Part shown: piece after piece, positions 35,247-44,335 of the stretch | Numbering within the stretch: position 1 is the first letter of the stretch | How the letters are laid out: each line of letters opens with the position of its first letter | Assembly: GCA_032230565.1 (NCBI GenBank) | Contig: JAVXWL010000102.1 | Location: forward strand, 1 to 64,000 | Length of the DNA stretch: 64,000 bases | Origin: GCA-003244245 sp032230565 | Lineage (GTDB): Bacteria > Actinomycetota > Actinomycetes > Mycobacteriales > Pseudonocardiaceae | Reading direction: 5' to 3' | Notes under the pieces: model-generated | What the model was told of the DNA's origin: nothing | The model's database searches: none | The model's input: the letters and a program-made list of their open reading frames with translations, nothing else | Position numbers and translations under genes: made by a program

Positions 35247-36230
35247 GTGGCGATCCGTTCCGATACCGTCGGCAGTAGCGAAATCCGGTCAGAGGACCTG
35301 GAACAATACCGCCGGGAACTTACCGGTTACTGCTACCGGATGCTCGGCTCCTTCTTCGAGGCCGAGGACGCCGTGCAAGACACGATGGTCCGGGCCTGGC
35401 GGGGTGCTGGCGGCTTCGAGGGCCGGTCCGCCCTGCGGTCGTGGCTCTACCGCATCGCCACCAACGTGTGCCTTGACATGCTGCGTGGCCGCGATCGGCG
35501 GGCCCGGCCGATGGATCTGGGACCGTCCTCAACGGCGGATTCCGCCCTCGGGCCAGTGCTGCCCGAGCACGCGTGGTTGCAGCCCGTCCCGGATGCCCGG
35601 GTCCTGCCCGGCGATGGCGACCCGGCCGAGCTGGCAGTGGCGAAGGAGACTATTCGCCTGGCGTTCGTCACAGCACTCCAGCACCTCCCCGCCAAACAGC
35701 GAGCGGTGCTGATCCTGCGCGAGGTGCTTCGCTGGCAGGCAACCGAGGTAGCCGAGCTGCTCGAGACCAGCGTGGCCTCAGTGAACAGCGCGCTGCAGCG
35801 AGCGCGGGGCACCCTCGCGGCCCACAACTCCGACGCCTCCCCCTTGCCTGTGGTCGACGCCGACCAGCGCGCACTACTCGCCCGGTACATCGACGCCTTC
35901 GAACGCTACGACATCAGCGCGCTGGTATCGCTACTGCACGACGACGCCGTCATGTCGATGCCGCCCTATGACTTCTGGCTGCGTGGACCGGTCGAGATGG
36001 GCCGGTGGTTCCTCGGCCAGGGCTGCGGGTGCCGTGGCTCGCGCCTGGTGCCGACTGCGGCCAGTGGCAGTCCCGCATTCGGCTCTTACCGTCCGGATGG
36101 CCACGGCGGCTTCCAGCCGTTCGCGCTTCAGGTCATAGAGATTTCAGGCGACCGGATCGTCGGGCATCACAACTTCCTCGACACCGATCTGTTCGCTGCC
36201 TTCGGCCTGCCCGCGCGACTGCCGGCATAG
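35247..36230 (+). CDS. ECF RNA polymerase sigma factor with SnoaL-like C-terminal domain (SigG/TIGR02960 type)
   Basis: 327 residues. Region 2 is at about 17-85: LTGYCYRMLGSFFEAEDAVQDTMVRAWRG and RSWLYRIATNVCLDMLRGR. Region 4 is at about 140-195: ALQHLPAKQRAVLILREVLRWQATEVAELLETSVASVNSALQRAR. The remaining 120 residues (LARYIDAFERYDISALVSLLHDDAVMSMPPYDFWLRG...) are a SnoaL/NTF2-like domain that in this ECF group regulates activity in place of a separate anti-sigma factor. No anti-sigma gene is adjacent. A convergent STAS gene overlaps its 3' end by 87 nt. Confidence 0.92.
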   Translation: MAIRSDTVGSSEIRSEDLEQYRRELTGYCYRMLGSFFEAEDAVQDTMVRAWRGAGGFEGRSALRSWLYRIATNVCLDMLRGRDRRARPMDLGPSSTADSALGPVLPEHAWLQPVPDARVLPGDGDPAELAVAKETIRLAFVTALQHLPAKQRAVLILREVLRWQATEVAELLETSVASVNSALQRARGTLAAHNSDASPLPVVDADQRALLARYIDAFERYDISALVSLLHDDAVMSMPPYDFWLRGPVEMGRWFLGQGCGCRGSRLVPTAASGSPAFGSYRPDGHGGFQPFALQVIEISGDRIVGHHNFLDTDLFAAFGLPARLPA

Positions 36231-36521
36231 GCGGGCATCGGTCCCGAGCTCGCCCAGCCCAACCAGGTCGAGCAGCTCGCACAACTCCCTGCAGGCAGCA
36301 CGCAGCTGGATCGAGCAGCCCACACGCCGGGCTGCGAGTTGTAACCGCGCCAGCTCGTTCACCGCGGCAAGGTCAGGACGATCCAAACCGGCCAGCGGCC
36401 AGCTCGCCACCTCGACATCACCGCAGACGAGCACCACCAGCGCGGCGGAGTCTGCTCGCCGCACACCTCTTTGACGACGACGGGCTGCAGAACTTATCGG
36501 CTGCACCGATGAGGGTTCCAT
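36144..36521 (-). CDS. STAS-domain protein (anti-anti-sigma-like), overlapping the sigma factor gene
   Basis: Up to 125 residues. The stretch ALVVLVCGDVEVASWPLAGLDRPDLAAVNELARLQLAARRVGCSI followed by LDLVGLGEL reads as a STAS fold (strand, helix, strand) seen next to this class of sigma factor. The phosphorylatable Ser of classical anti-anti-sigma factors is not evident. The last 29 codons run antisense to the end of the sigma gene. The start is uncertain: ATG 36521, or a GTG at 36464 nearer the domain. It lies 46 nt after ctaB on the same strand and could be read from the ctaB promoter. Confidence 0.55.
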   Translation of the reverse strand: MEPSSVQPISSAARRRQRGVRRADSAALVVLVCGDVEVASWPLAGLDRPDLAAVNELARLQLAARRVGCSIQLRAACRELCELLDLVGLGELGTDARLCRQSRGQAEGSEQIGVEEVVMPDDPVA

Positions 36522-36567
36522 CCCCGCGATGGTTTGCTGGCATTCAAGCTGGTGGAGCCGCGTGCTG

Positions 36568-37515
36568 CTAGAGCGGCCATCCGTATCTCACGGCCAGCGG
36601 GGTCCAGCCCAGCATCGAATCAACGGCGATGGCCACGAACAGCAGCGTCAGGTAGGTATTGGATAGGTGGAAAAGCCGCATAGGTTTGACCGCCACACCT
36701 CGCCGCACCGCCGCGTGTAGGCGGTGCGCCATGGCCACGAACCAACCCCCGGCGAGCACCGCCACCGTGGCATAAACCCAGCTCGTCGCACCTACCAGCA
36801 GCAGGCTCCACGCCACCATCAGCCAGCTGAACACCACGATCTGGCGCGTCACGTACACCGGAGAAGCGACCGCGGGCAGCATCGGCACGCCAACGCGCTG
36901 ATAATCCTCACGAAACCTCATCGCCAGCGCCCAGGTGTGCGGCGGAGTCCAAAAAAAGATCACTCCGAACATCACCCACGCTGGCCACGCCACCGTGCCG
37001 GTGACGGCCGACCAACCGATCACTACCGGCATGCAGCCAGCAGCGCCTCCCCAAATGATGTTCTGTGCGGTGCGCCGCTTGAGCAGCAACGTGTAGACGA
37101 AGACGTAGAACAGAATCGTCGCTACCGCCAGCGCCGCGGAGAGCAGGTTGGTAGTTGCCCACAACCATCCGAAAGCGGCAAAGCCCAATGCGATCCCAAA
37201 AATCAGCGCATGGCGGACGGGGATCTGGTGGGTGACCAGTGGCCGGGCCCTGGTGCGATGCATTTCGGCATCGATATCCGCATCGACGACGCAGTTGAGC
37301 GCGTTCGCGCTACCCGCGGCCATACTGCCGCCCACCAGAGTGGCCAGTACCAGCCACAACGACGGCATTCCACGGGCGGCTAACAACATCGCCGGTATGG
37401 TAGTGACTAACAGTAACTCGATCACTCGCGGCTTGGTCAAGGCGAGATAGCCGCGTAGCACGCCGCCAACCCGCTCCGTTCGCGGTGTTACCGGAGCCTG
37501 GACGGTGCTGCTCAC
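36568..37515 (-). CDS. ctaB: Protoheme IX farnesyltransferase (heme O synthase) CtaB
   Basis: 315 residues, UbiA family with about nine membrane helices. The first Asp-rich motif is NCVVDADIDAEMHRTRARP, and the region of the second is WALAMRFREDYQRVGVPMLP. LTKPRVIELLLVTTIPAM near the N terminus is typical of CtaB. It converts protoheme to heme O, the substrate of CtaA at 18.2 kb. It is divergent from tkt, as in mycobacteria (Rv1451/Rv1449c). Start GTG 37515. Confidence 0.95.
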   Translation of the reverse strand: MSSTVQAPVTPRTERVGGVLRGYLALTKPRVIELLLVTTIPAMLLAARGMPSLWLVLATLVGGSMAAGSANALNCVVDADIDAEMHRTRARPLVTHQIPVRHALIFGIALGFAAFGWLWATTNLLSAALAVATILFYVFVYTLLLKRRTAQNIIWGGAAGCMPVVIGWSAVTGTVAWPAWVMFGVIFFWTPPHTWALAMRFREDYQRVGVPMLPAVASPVYVTRQIVVFSWLMVAWSLLLVGATSWVYATVAVLAGGWFVAMAHRLHAAVRRGVAVKPMRLFHLSNTYLTLLFVAIAVDSMLGWTPLAVRYGWPL

Positions 37516-37713
37516 CGCGCTCCCGCAAGCAGTAATCGACAGGGCCCAGGTGCTCGACTCACCGTCGCCCCTCCTGATGACGAGTCTCGGACAGCGCAGG
37601 ACTGAGCGGCGGCCCGGGCGGGTATTCCTTTATTCGGAAATGGTAGTCGGGTGGCGCGCGTCACGCCCGGTCGGGGCACCCGGTCGATGCGTCCACTCTG
37701 GTCGCCACCTGGC

Positions 37714-37719
37714 TAGGGT
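37714..37719 (+). promoter_or_regulatory. Possible -10 box of the tkt operon
   Basis: TAGGGT lies about 70 nt before GTG 37791 in the 275-bp divergent ctaB-tkt gap. No matching -35 is clear. The rest of the gap contains no gene that I can support. Confidence 0.3.
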
Positions 37720-37790
37720 GGATCGCAGAGATCGGCCCGGCAGGTTATCCGCGCCGGGCCACCGGACCGAGCACAGTCAGGAGCACGAGC

Positions 37791-39905
37791 GTGTCCGTCA
37801 CCGACGATCTGACCCAGCTCATCACCCCCCGGGTGCCCGACGACTGGACCGATCTAGACACCCGCGCGGTGGACACCATCCGGGTGCTCGCCGCTGACGC
37901 TGTCCAGCGCGTCGGCAACGGCCACCCCGGCACCGCCATGAGCCTCGCTCCGCTGGCATACACATTGTTCCAACGCGTTCTGCGGCACGATCCCACCGAC
38001 CCGGCGTGGACCGGACGAGATCGGTTCGTACTCTCGGCCGGGCACTCCAGCCTGACTCTGTACTTGCAACTCTTCCTGTCGGGATACGGGCTGGAACTGG
38101 AGGATATCGAGCAGTTGCGCACGTGGGGCTCTAAGACCCCGGGCCATCCCGAATATGGGCACACCGTCGGAGTCGAGATCACCACCGGGCCGCTCGGCCA
38201 AGGCCTGGCCGCCGCGGTGGGCATGGCCATGGCGGCTCGCCGTGAGCGCGGCCTGTTCGATCCCGACGCCGCACCGGGTGAGAGCACCTTCGACCACTAC
38301 ATCTACGCCGTCGCCTCCGACGGCGACATCCAGGAGGGCGTCACTTCCGAGGCCTCCTCGCTGGCCGGCACCCAGGAGCTCGGCAACCTTGTCGTGTTCT
38401 ACGACGACAACGAGATCTCCATCGAGGATGACACCGCGATCGCGCTGTCAGAGAACACCGCCGCGCGGTACGAGGCGTATGGCTGGCACGTGCAGACCGT
38501 CATGGGCGGCGAAGACGTCGTCGGCATTCTCAACGCGATCGACGCAGCCAAGGCCGAAACTGACCGCCCGTCGATGATCGTGTTACGGACCGTGATCGCC
38601 TACCCCGCGCCGAAGAAGATGAATACCGGGGCTGCACATGGGTCCGCACTCGGCGATGAGGAGGTGGCCGCGGTGAAGGTGGCGCTGGGCTTTGACCCGG
38701 AGCGGTCTTTCGCCGTGGAGCCCGAGGTGCTGGAGCACGCCCGGCAGGTCATCGCGCGAGGCCAGGCAGCGCATGCGCGGTGGCAGAGCTCGTTTGACTC
38801 CTGGCGGCAGGACCACCCCTCGAGGGCAGCGCTGTTCGACCGGCTGATTAACCGAGAGCTACCGGCGGGCTGGGCGGAGAAGTTGCCCACCTGGCAACCC
38901 GACGCCAAGGGTATCGCCACTCGCAAGGCGTCCGGGGAGGTACTGTCAGCCATCGGCGAGGTGCTGCCGGAGTTGTGGGGTGGGTCGGCTGACCTCGGTG
39001 AAAGCAACCTCACCACGATCAAGGGCGCTGACTCGTTCGGACCCGAGAAGATTTCCACGAAGATGTGGAACGCGCAGCCCTACGGCCGCACCCTGCACTT
39101 CGGGGTCCGCGAGCATGCCATGGGCGCGATTCTCAACGGGATCGTGCTGCATGGACCGACCCGGCCCTACGGCGGCACATTCCTCATCTTCAGCGACTAC
39201 ATGCGCCCAGCCGTGCGGCTAGCTGCGCTGATGAAGGCGCCGACCACCTACGTCTGGACCCACGACTCGATCGGTCTCGGTGAGGACGGCCCCACCCATC
39301 AGCCAGTCGAGCAGCTGGCCTCTCTGCGCGCCATCCCGGGGCTGGATGTGGTTCGGCCCGCCGATGCCAACGAGACCGCGGCGGCCTGGAAAGCACTGCT
39401 GGAGAAGGGCACCCGACCCACCGGCCTGTGCCTGACCCGGCAGAACGTGCCCGTACTGGAAGGCACCGACGGTGCGGGCGTCACGCGCGGCGGCTACGTG
39501 CTCGCCGACACCGCGACCGAGCTCGGCGGCGGCCTGCCCGACGTACTGCTGATCGCCACCGGCTCCGAAGTGCAGTACGCCGTCGCCGCCCAGCAGACGC
39601 TGGCCGCCGAGGGAATCAGCGCCCGGGTGGTGTCGATGCCCTGCGTGGAGTGGTTCGACGAGCAGGGCGAGGCCTACTGCGACCAGATACTTCCTCCGGC
39701 GGTGAAAGCTCGGGTGGCCGTCGAGGCCGGCATCGCGATGCCGTGGCACCGTTTCGTAGGCGATCACGGCGAGGTGGTCTCGCTGGAGCATTTCGGTGCT
39801 TCCGCCGACTGGCAGACCCTCTACCGCGAATTCGGCTTCACTGGCGAGGCGGTAGCCAACGCGGCCCGGCGCAGTCTGGACCACGCCAAGCGCGTCAATC
39901 ATTGA
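37791..39905 (+). CDS. tkt: Transketolase
   Basis: 704 residues. Thiamine diphosphate sites are intact: GHPGTAMSLAPLAYTLF, GPLGQGLAAAVGMA and ASDGDIQEGVTSEASSLAG...DDNEISIEDDT. The pyrimidine domain is GVREHAMGAILNG and SIGLGEDGPTHQPVEQL. It shuttles two-carbon units between pentose and glycolytic phosphates. It is the first gene of tkt-tal-pgi-zwf, with GGAG 9 nt before the GTG start. Size is standard. Confidence 0.97.
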   Translation: MSVTDDLTQLITPRVPDDWTDLDTRAVDTIRVLAADAVQRVGNGHPGTAMSLAPLAYTLFQRVLRHDPTDPAWTGRDRFVLSAGHSSLTLYLQLFLSGYGLELEDIEQLRTWGSKTPGHPEYGHTVGVEITTGPLGQGLAAAVGMAMAARRERGLFDPDAAPGESTFDHYIYAVASDGDIQEGVTSEASSLAGTQELGNLVVFYDDNEISIEDDTAIALSENTAARYEAYGWHVQTVMGGEDVVGILNAIDAAKAETDRPSMIVLRTVIAYPAPKKMNTGAAHGSALGDEEVAAVKVALGFDPERSFAVEPEVLEHARQVIARGQAAHARWQSSFDSWRQDHPSRAALFDRLINRELPAGWAEKLPTWQPDAKGIATRKASGEVLSAIGEVLPELWGGSADLGESNLTTIKGADSFGPEKISTKMWNAQPYGRTLHFGVREHAMGAILNGIVLHGPTRPYGGTFLIFSDYMRPAVRLAALMKAPTTYVWTHDSIGLGEDGPTHQPVEQLASLRAIPGLDVVRPADANETAAAWKALLEKGTRPTGLCLTRQNVPVLEGTDGAGVTRGGYVLADTATELGGGLPDVLLIATGSEVQYAVAAQQTLAAEGISARVVSMPCVEWFDEQGEAYCDQILPPAVKARVAVEAGIAMPWHRFVGDHGEVVSLEHFGASADWQTLYREFGFTGEAVANAARRSLDHAKRVNH

Positions 39906-39928
39906 CCTCTACGCCGGAAGGACTCCTC

Positions 39929-41056
39929 GTGAGCAGCATCGATACCCTGCAGGCCCTGTCCGATGCCGGCGTGTCGATCTGGCTGGACGACCTGTCCCGT
40001 CAGCGGATCAACTCAGGCAACCTGGTTGATCTGATCCGCAAGCGGCACGTGGTGGGGGTGACCAGCAACCCGACGATCTTCGCCCATGCGGTGGTCCACG
40101 CTGAGGACTACGCAGAACAGGTCAAGCAGCTGGCCGCCCGCGGCGCCTCGGTCGACGAGGCCGTGCGCGAGATCACCATCGCCGACGTACAGCAGGCCTG
40201 CGATGTGTTCAGCGGCACCTGGGAAACCACCGGCGGGGTGGACGGCCGGGTGTCACTCGAGGTCAGCCCGCAGCTGGCGCACGATACCGATGCCACTCTC
40301 GCCCAGGCCGCCGAGTTATGGAAGCTGGTCGACCGACCCAATTTGATGATCAAGATACCGGCGACGATGGAGGGCCTACCGGCCATTACCGGTGCGCTCG
40401 CCGACGGGATCAGCGTCAACGTCACCTTGGTGTTCTCCGTAGCGCGTTACCGGGAGGTGATGGCGGCCTTCTTCACCGGCCTGGAACAGGCCAGCGCGAA
40501 CGGCTACGACCTGGCCAGGATCGCGTCGGTCGCGTCGTTCTTCGTCTCCCGGGTCGACACCGAGGTGGACAAGAGGCTCGAGGCTATCGGCACCGAGGCG
40601 GCTCTTGCGCTGCGAGGGCAGGCCGCGGTCGCCAACGCGCGGCTGGCGTACGCGGCCTACCAGCAGGAGTTCGGCACACAGCGCTGGGCTCAGCTGGAGA
40701 AGGCTGCGGCACGGCCACAGCGGCCGCTGTGGGCTTCCACCGGCGTGAAGAACCCGGCCTACCCAGATACCAAGTACGTCATCGAGCTGGCCGCTCCAGG
40801 AGTCGTCAACACAATGCCGGAGAACACCCTGCTCGCCCTCGCCGACCATGGCAAGGTGCTCGGCGACCAGGTGTCAGGCACCGCCGAGGCGGCCCAGCGC
40901 ACCTTCGATGAGTTGGCCGAGGTCGGGATCGACCTCGACGACGTGCTCATCGTGCTCGAGCGTGAGGGCGTGGAGAAGTTCGACGCATCCTGGCGCGAGC
41001 TCGGCGAGACGGTGGCCGGCCAGCTGGCCAAAGTCGCACCGGACTCAGGAAACTGA
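39929..41056 (+). CDS. tal: Transaldolase
   Basis: 375 residues from GTG 39929, 23 nt after tkt, with GGAAGGA upstream. It is the long actinobacterial TalB-like class. SNPTIFAHAV is the N-terminal motif. The Schiff-base lysine lies in NLMIKIPATMEG. ISVNVTLVFSVARY and the PLWASTGVKNPAYPDTKYV segments follow. It moves a dihydroxyacetone unit from sedoheptulose 7-phosphate to glyceraldehyde 3-phosphate. Confidence 0.96.
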   Translation: MSSIDTLQALSDAGVSIWLDDLSRQRINSGNLVDLIRKRHVVGVTSNPTIFAHAVVHAEDYAEQVKQLAARGASVDEAVREITIADVQQACDVFSGTWETTGGVDGRVSLEVSPQLAHDTDATLAQAAELWKLVDRPNLMIKIPATMEGLPAITGALADGISVNVTLVFSVARYREVMAAFFTGLEQASANGYDLARIASVASFFVSRVDTEVDKRLEAIGTEAALALRGQAAVANARLAYAAYQQEFGTQRWAQLEKAAARPQRPLWASTGVKNPAYPDTKYVIELAAPGVVNTMPENTLLALADHGKVLGDQVSGTAEAAQRTFDELAEVGIDLDDVLIVLEREGVEKFDASWRELGETVAGQLAKVAPDSGN

Positions 41057-41062
41057 CCCCGG

Positions 41063-42718
41063 ATGTCTGCACTTCCTTCGATGCCGCGGCTCACCGTCGA
41101 CATCCTCTCTCCCAGCGTGGCAGCGGCGGCGGGATTTCTCGTCGACAGGCTCGTCGAGGAGCGGGTGGCCTCCTCGCTAACCGATCAGGATCCCACGCTG
41201 TGGGGTCCGCGGGCGCAGGCGGAGGCCGCCCGGCGGCTCGCCTGGGTGGCGCTTCCGCAGACCTCCCGTCCCCTGCTCGCCACGATCGATGCACTGTGGT
41301 CGCAGCTGTACGCCGATGGGATCGACCGCGTGGTGCTGGCCGGGATGGGCGGCTCGTCGTTAGCTCCGGAGGTGATCTGTGCCACGTCGGAAGTGCCGCT
41401 GACCGTGCTGGATACCACCGACCCCGGTGAAGTGGCCGACGCGCTGGCCGGTGATTTAAAGCGCACCGTGCTCGTGGTGTCCTCGAAGTCGGGGTCCACG
41501 GTGGAAACCGACAGCCACCGGCGAGTGTTCGCCGCCGCGTTCACCAAGGCCGGGTTAGACCCGGCGGCGCACCTGGTGGTGGTGACCGACCCAGATTCAC
41601 CCCTGCAGCGGATCGCGGGGGAGCAAGGCTACCGGGCGGTGATCACCGCTGAACCGAACGTGGGTGGCCGATACTCGGCACTGACCGCGTTCGGTCTGGT
41701 CCCCGCCGGGCTAGCCAGGGCGGATATCGCGAACCTTCTCGACGATGCGGAGTTGCAGGCGCCGTCGCTGGCTGCCGATGACCCGGCGAACCCAGCCCTG
41801 CGGCTGGCCGCCGCGCTGGCCGTCGGGCATGCCGCCGGTGCCGAGAAGGTTGTGCTCGCCGACACTGGCTCGGGGATTGTCGGTTTCGCCGACTGGGCTG
41901 AGCAACTCATCGCCGAGTCCACCGGCAAGGACGGCACCGGCCTGCTGCCGGTGGCGGTGCGTAATGCCGCCGCACCAGGCTTCGCCGACGCCGGACCGGA
42001 CGCCACGCTCGTCGCGATCGGCCCGGAGGTGGGCGACGCTCCCGATGAGAGCGGTGCGGCAGCAGCAGTGACTGTTAACGGCACCCTGGGTGGACAACTG
42101 CTGCTCTGGGAGTACGCCATCGCGGTGGTCGGCCGGCTACTGGGAATCAACCCGTTCGACCAGCCTGACGTGGAAGCCGCGAAGGCCGCGGCCCGGGCGC
42201 AGCTCGACGCGTTGCACAAGTCTGCCGCTAGGCCAGCGCCTGCGTTCGTCGAAGGTGATGTCGCGGTGTACCCCGTCGGGGATTGGTTGCCTGCCGGCGT
42301 CGCCACCCTCAGCGACGCGCTGCAGGCGCTGATCATCGCTACCCCGGCTCGGGGCTATCTCGCGGTGCAGGCATATCTGGATCGCATCGCCGACGCGTCG
42401 GCCGCCGTGCTTCGTACCGAACTTGCCCGCCGAAGCAAACTGCAGACCACCTTTGGGTGGGGTCCCCGCTACCTACACTCGACCGGCCAGTACCACAAGG
42501 GCGGCCACCAAAACGGGTCCTTCCTGCAGCTGACCGGCGCCGTCGTCACGGACATTCCAGTGCCGGGCACCGACTTCACCCTTGGCGAGCTGCAGCAGGC
42601 CCAAGCCTTGGGCGACGCTGACGTGCTCGCTGCGCGCGGCCGGCCGGTGCTGCGGGTTCATCTGCTCGACCGAGCGGCCGGGCTGGTGGCGCTGGCGCAC
42701 GCGCTGGGAGAGCTATAG
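41063..42718 (+). CDS. pgi: Glucose-6-phosphate isomerase
   Basis: 551 residues with two SIS domains. VVLAGMGGSSLAPEVI is the first sugar-phosphate loop, and VVSSKSGSTVETDS is the S-K-S-G-S-T phosphate clamp. RYLHSTGQYHKGGHQNG near the C terminus supplies the late catalytic residues. It interconverts glucose 6-phosphate and fructose 6-phosphate. Here it sits inside the pentose phosphate operon, 7 nt after tal. M. tuberculosis keeps pgi elsewhere, so this is a lineage difference. Confidence 0.95.
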   Translation: MSALPSMPRLTVDILSPSVAAAAGFLVDRLVEERVASSLTDQDPTLWGPRAQAEAARRLAWVALPQTSRPLLATIDALWSQLYADGIDRVVLAGMGGSSLAPEVICATSEVPLTVLDTTDPGEVADALAGDLKRTVLVVSSKSGSTVETDSHRRVFAAAFTKAGLDPAAHLVVVTDPDSPLQRIAGEQGYRAVITAEPNVGGRYSALTAFGLVPAGLARADIANLLDDAELQAPSLAADDPANPALRLAAALAVGHAAGAEKVVLADTGSGIVGFADWAEQLIAESTGKDGTGLLPVAVRNAAAPGFADAGPDATLVAIGPEVGDAPDESGAAAAVTVNGTLGGQLLLWEYAIAVVGRLLGINPFDQPDVEAAKAAARAQLDALHKSAARPAPAFVEGDVAVYPVGDWLPAGVATLSDALQALIIATPARGYLAVQAYLDRIADASAAVLRTELARRSKLQTTFGWGPRYLHSTGQYHKGGHQNGSFLQLTGAVVTDIPVPGTDFTLGELQQAQALGDADVLAARGRPVLRVHLLDRAAGLVALAHALGEL

Positions 42719-42754
42719 GTGACCGCCGACGTACTTCTTTCCGCGGAGGCCGCA

Positions 42755-44305
42755 GTGACCGCAGCAAGCAGCAAGACCCAGACTGCCTGGGTTAATCCAC
42801 TGCGGGACAGCAGAGACAAGCGACTACCCCGGATTGCTGGCCCGTGCGGTGTCGTCATCTTCGGCGTGACCGGGGACCTGTCTCGCAAGAAATTGATGCC
42901 GGCGATTTATGACCTGGCAAATCGGGGGTTGCTGCCGCCCGGTTTCGCGTTAGTCGGGTTTTCGCGCCGCGATTGGGCCGATGAGAACTTCGCTGAGCTG
43001 GTCCACGACGCGGTCCGGGAGCACGCCCGCACCCCGTTCCGGGAGGAGGTTTGGGCCCGACTATCTGAGGGGGTTCGGTTCGTCCCCGGCAGCTTCGACG
43101 ACGACGCCTCCTTCGACGACCTGGCGTCGGTGGTCGCAGACCTCGATGAGCAACGGGGTACCAGCGGCAACCACGCCTTCTACCTGGCCATCCCACCCGC
43201 GACGTTCCCGGTGGTTCTCAAGCAGCTGGCCCGTACCGGCTTGGCGACGCGCAACGGCGATCAGTGGCGCCGGGTGGTCATCGAAAAACCGTTCGGGCAT
43301 GACCTGCACAGCGCGTGTGAACTCAACGAGATCGTCAACGACGTCTTCCCCGAGGAGTCGGTGTTCCGCATCGATCACTACCTCGGAAAGGAGACCGTGC
43401 AGAACATTCTCGCGCTGCGCTTTGCCAACCAGCTTTACGAACCGATCTGGAACAGCAATTACGTCGACCACGTGCAGATCACCATGGCCGAGGACATCGG
43501 GTTGGCCGGTCGCGCCGGCTACTACGACGGCATCGGGGCGGCGCGGGACGTGATCCAGAACCACCTGCTCCAGTTGCTCGCCCTCACTGCGATGGAGGAA
43601 CCGCTATCCTTCTCTCCTGGTTCGCTGCGCGGTGAGAAGATCAAGGTGCTGTCCGCGGTCAAGCTCGCGGAGCCGATAGACCAGACCACCGCACGCGGCC
43701 AGTACACCGCCGGCTGGCAGGGTGGCACCAAAGTCGTCGGAGTGCTCGAAGAAAAGGGTTTCCACCAGGACTCCACCACCGAGACCTTCGCCGCGATCAC
43801 GCTGAACGTGGACAACCGGCGATGGGCGGGGGTGCCGTTCTTCCTGCGCACCGGCAAACGGTTGGGTCGGCGGGTCACCGAAATAGCGGTAATCTTCAAG
43901 CGGGCTCCGCACCTGCCCTTCGAGACGACCATGACCGAAGAGCTGGGACAAAACGCCCTAGTCATCCGGATCCAGCCGGACGAGGGCGTCACTATCCGGT
44001 TCGGCTCCAAGGTGCCGGGCACTGCGATGGAGGTCCGGGACGTCACGATGGATTTCCGTTATGGCACGGCGTTCACCGAGTCCTCACCGGAGGCTTACGA
44101 GCGCCTACTGCTGGACGTCCTGCTCGGTGAGCCGTCACTGTTCCCAGTCAACGCCGAAGTCGAGCTGTCCTGGGCGATCCTCGATCCGGTGCTCGAACAC
44201 TGGGCGAAACAAGACCGGCCTGAGCCGTACGCCGCAGGCACCTGGGGACCGCCATCGGCGGATCGGATGATCGCTGCGGCCGGACGGACGTGGAGACGGC
44301 CATGA
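42755..44305 (+). CDS. zwf: Glucose-6-phosphate dehydrogenase
   Basis: 516 residues from GTG 42755, with GCGGAGG 5 nt upstream. This start fits the mycobacterial N terminus (short lead then NPLRD-x-RDKRLPRIAGPCG). A frame-compatible GTG at 42719, right after the pgi stop, would add 12 residues. Signature segments are GVTGDLSRKK (nucleotide), VIEKPFG, and the active-site RIDHYLGKETVQNILALRF. It makes 6-phosphogluconolactone for Pgl and needs OpcA for full activity in actinobacteria. Confidence 0.95.
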   Translation: MTAASSKTQTAWVNPLRDSRDKRLPRIAGPCGVVIFGVTGDLSRKKLMPAIYDLANRGLLPPGFALVGFSRRDWADENFAELVHDAVREHARTPFREEVWARLSEGVRFVPGSFDDDASFDDLASVVADLDEQRGTSGNHAFYLAIPPATFPVVLKQLARTGLATRNGDQWRRVVIEKPFGHDLHSACELNEIVNDVFPEESVFRIDHYLGKETVQNILALRFANQLYEPIWNSNYVDHVQITMAEDIGLAGRAGYYDGIGAARDVIQNHLLQLLALTAMEEPLSFSPGSLRGEKIKVLSAVKLAEPIDQTTARGQYTAGWQGGTKVVGVLEEKGFHQDSTTETFAAITLNVDNRRWAGVPFFLRTGKRLGRRVTEIAVIFKRAPHLPFETTMTEELGQNALVIRIQPDEGVTIRFGSKVPGTAMEVRDVTMDFRYGTAFTESSPEAYERLLLDVLLGEPSLFPVNAEVELSWAILDPVLEHWAKQDRPEPYAAGTWGPPSADRMIAAAGRTWRRP

Positions 44306-44335
44306 TCGCCCTTTCGGCAGGGTAAACGTCCTGAC

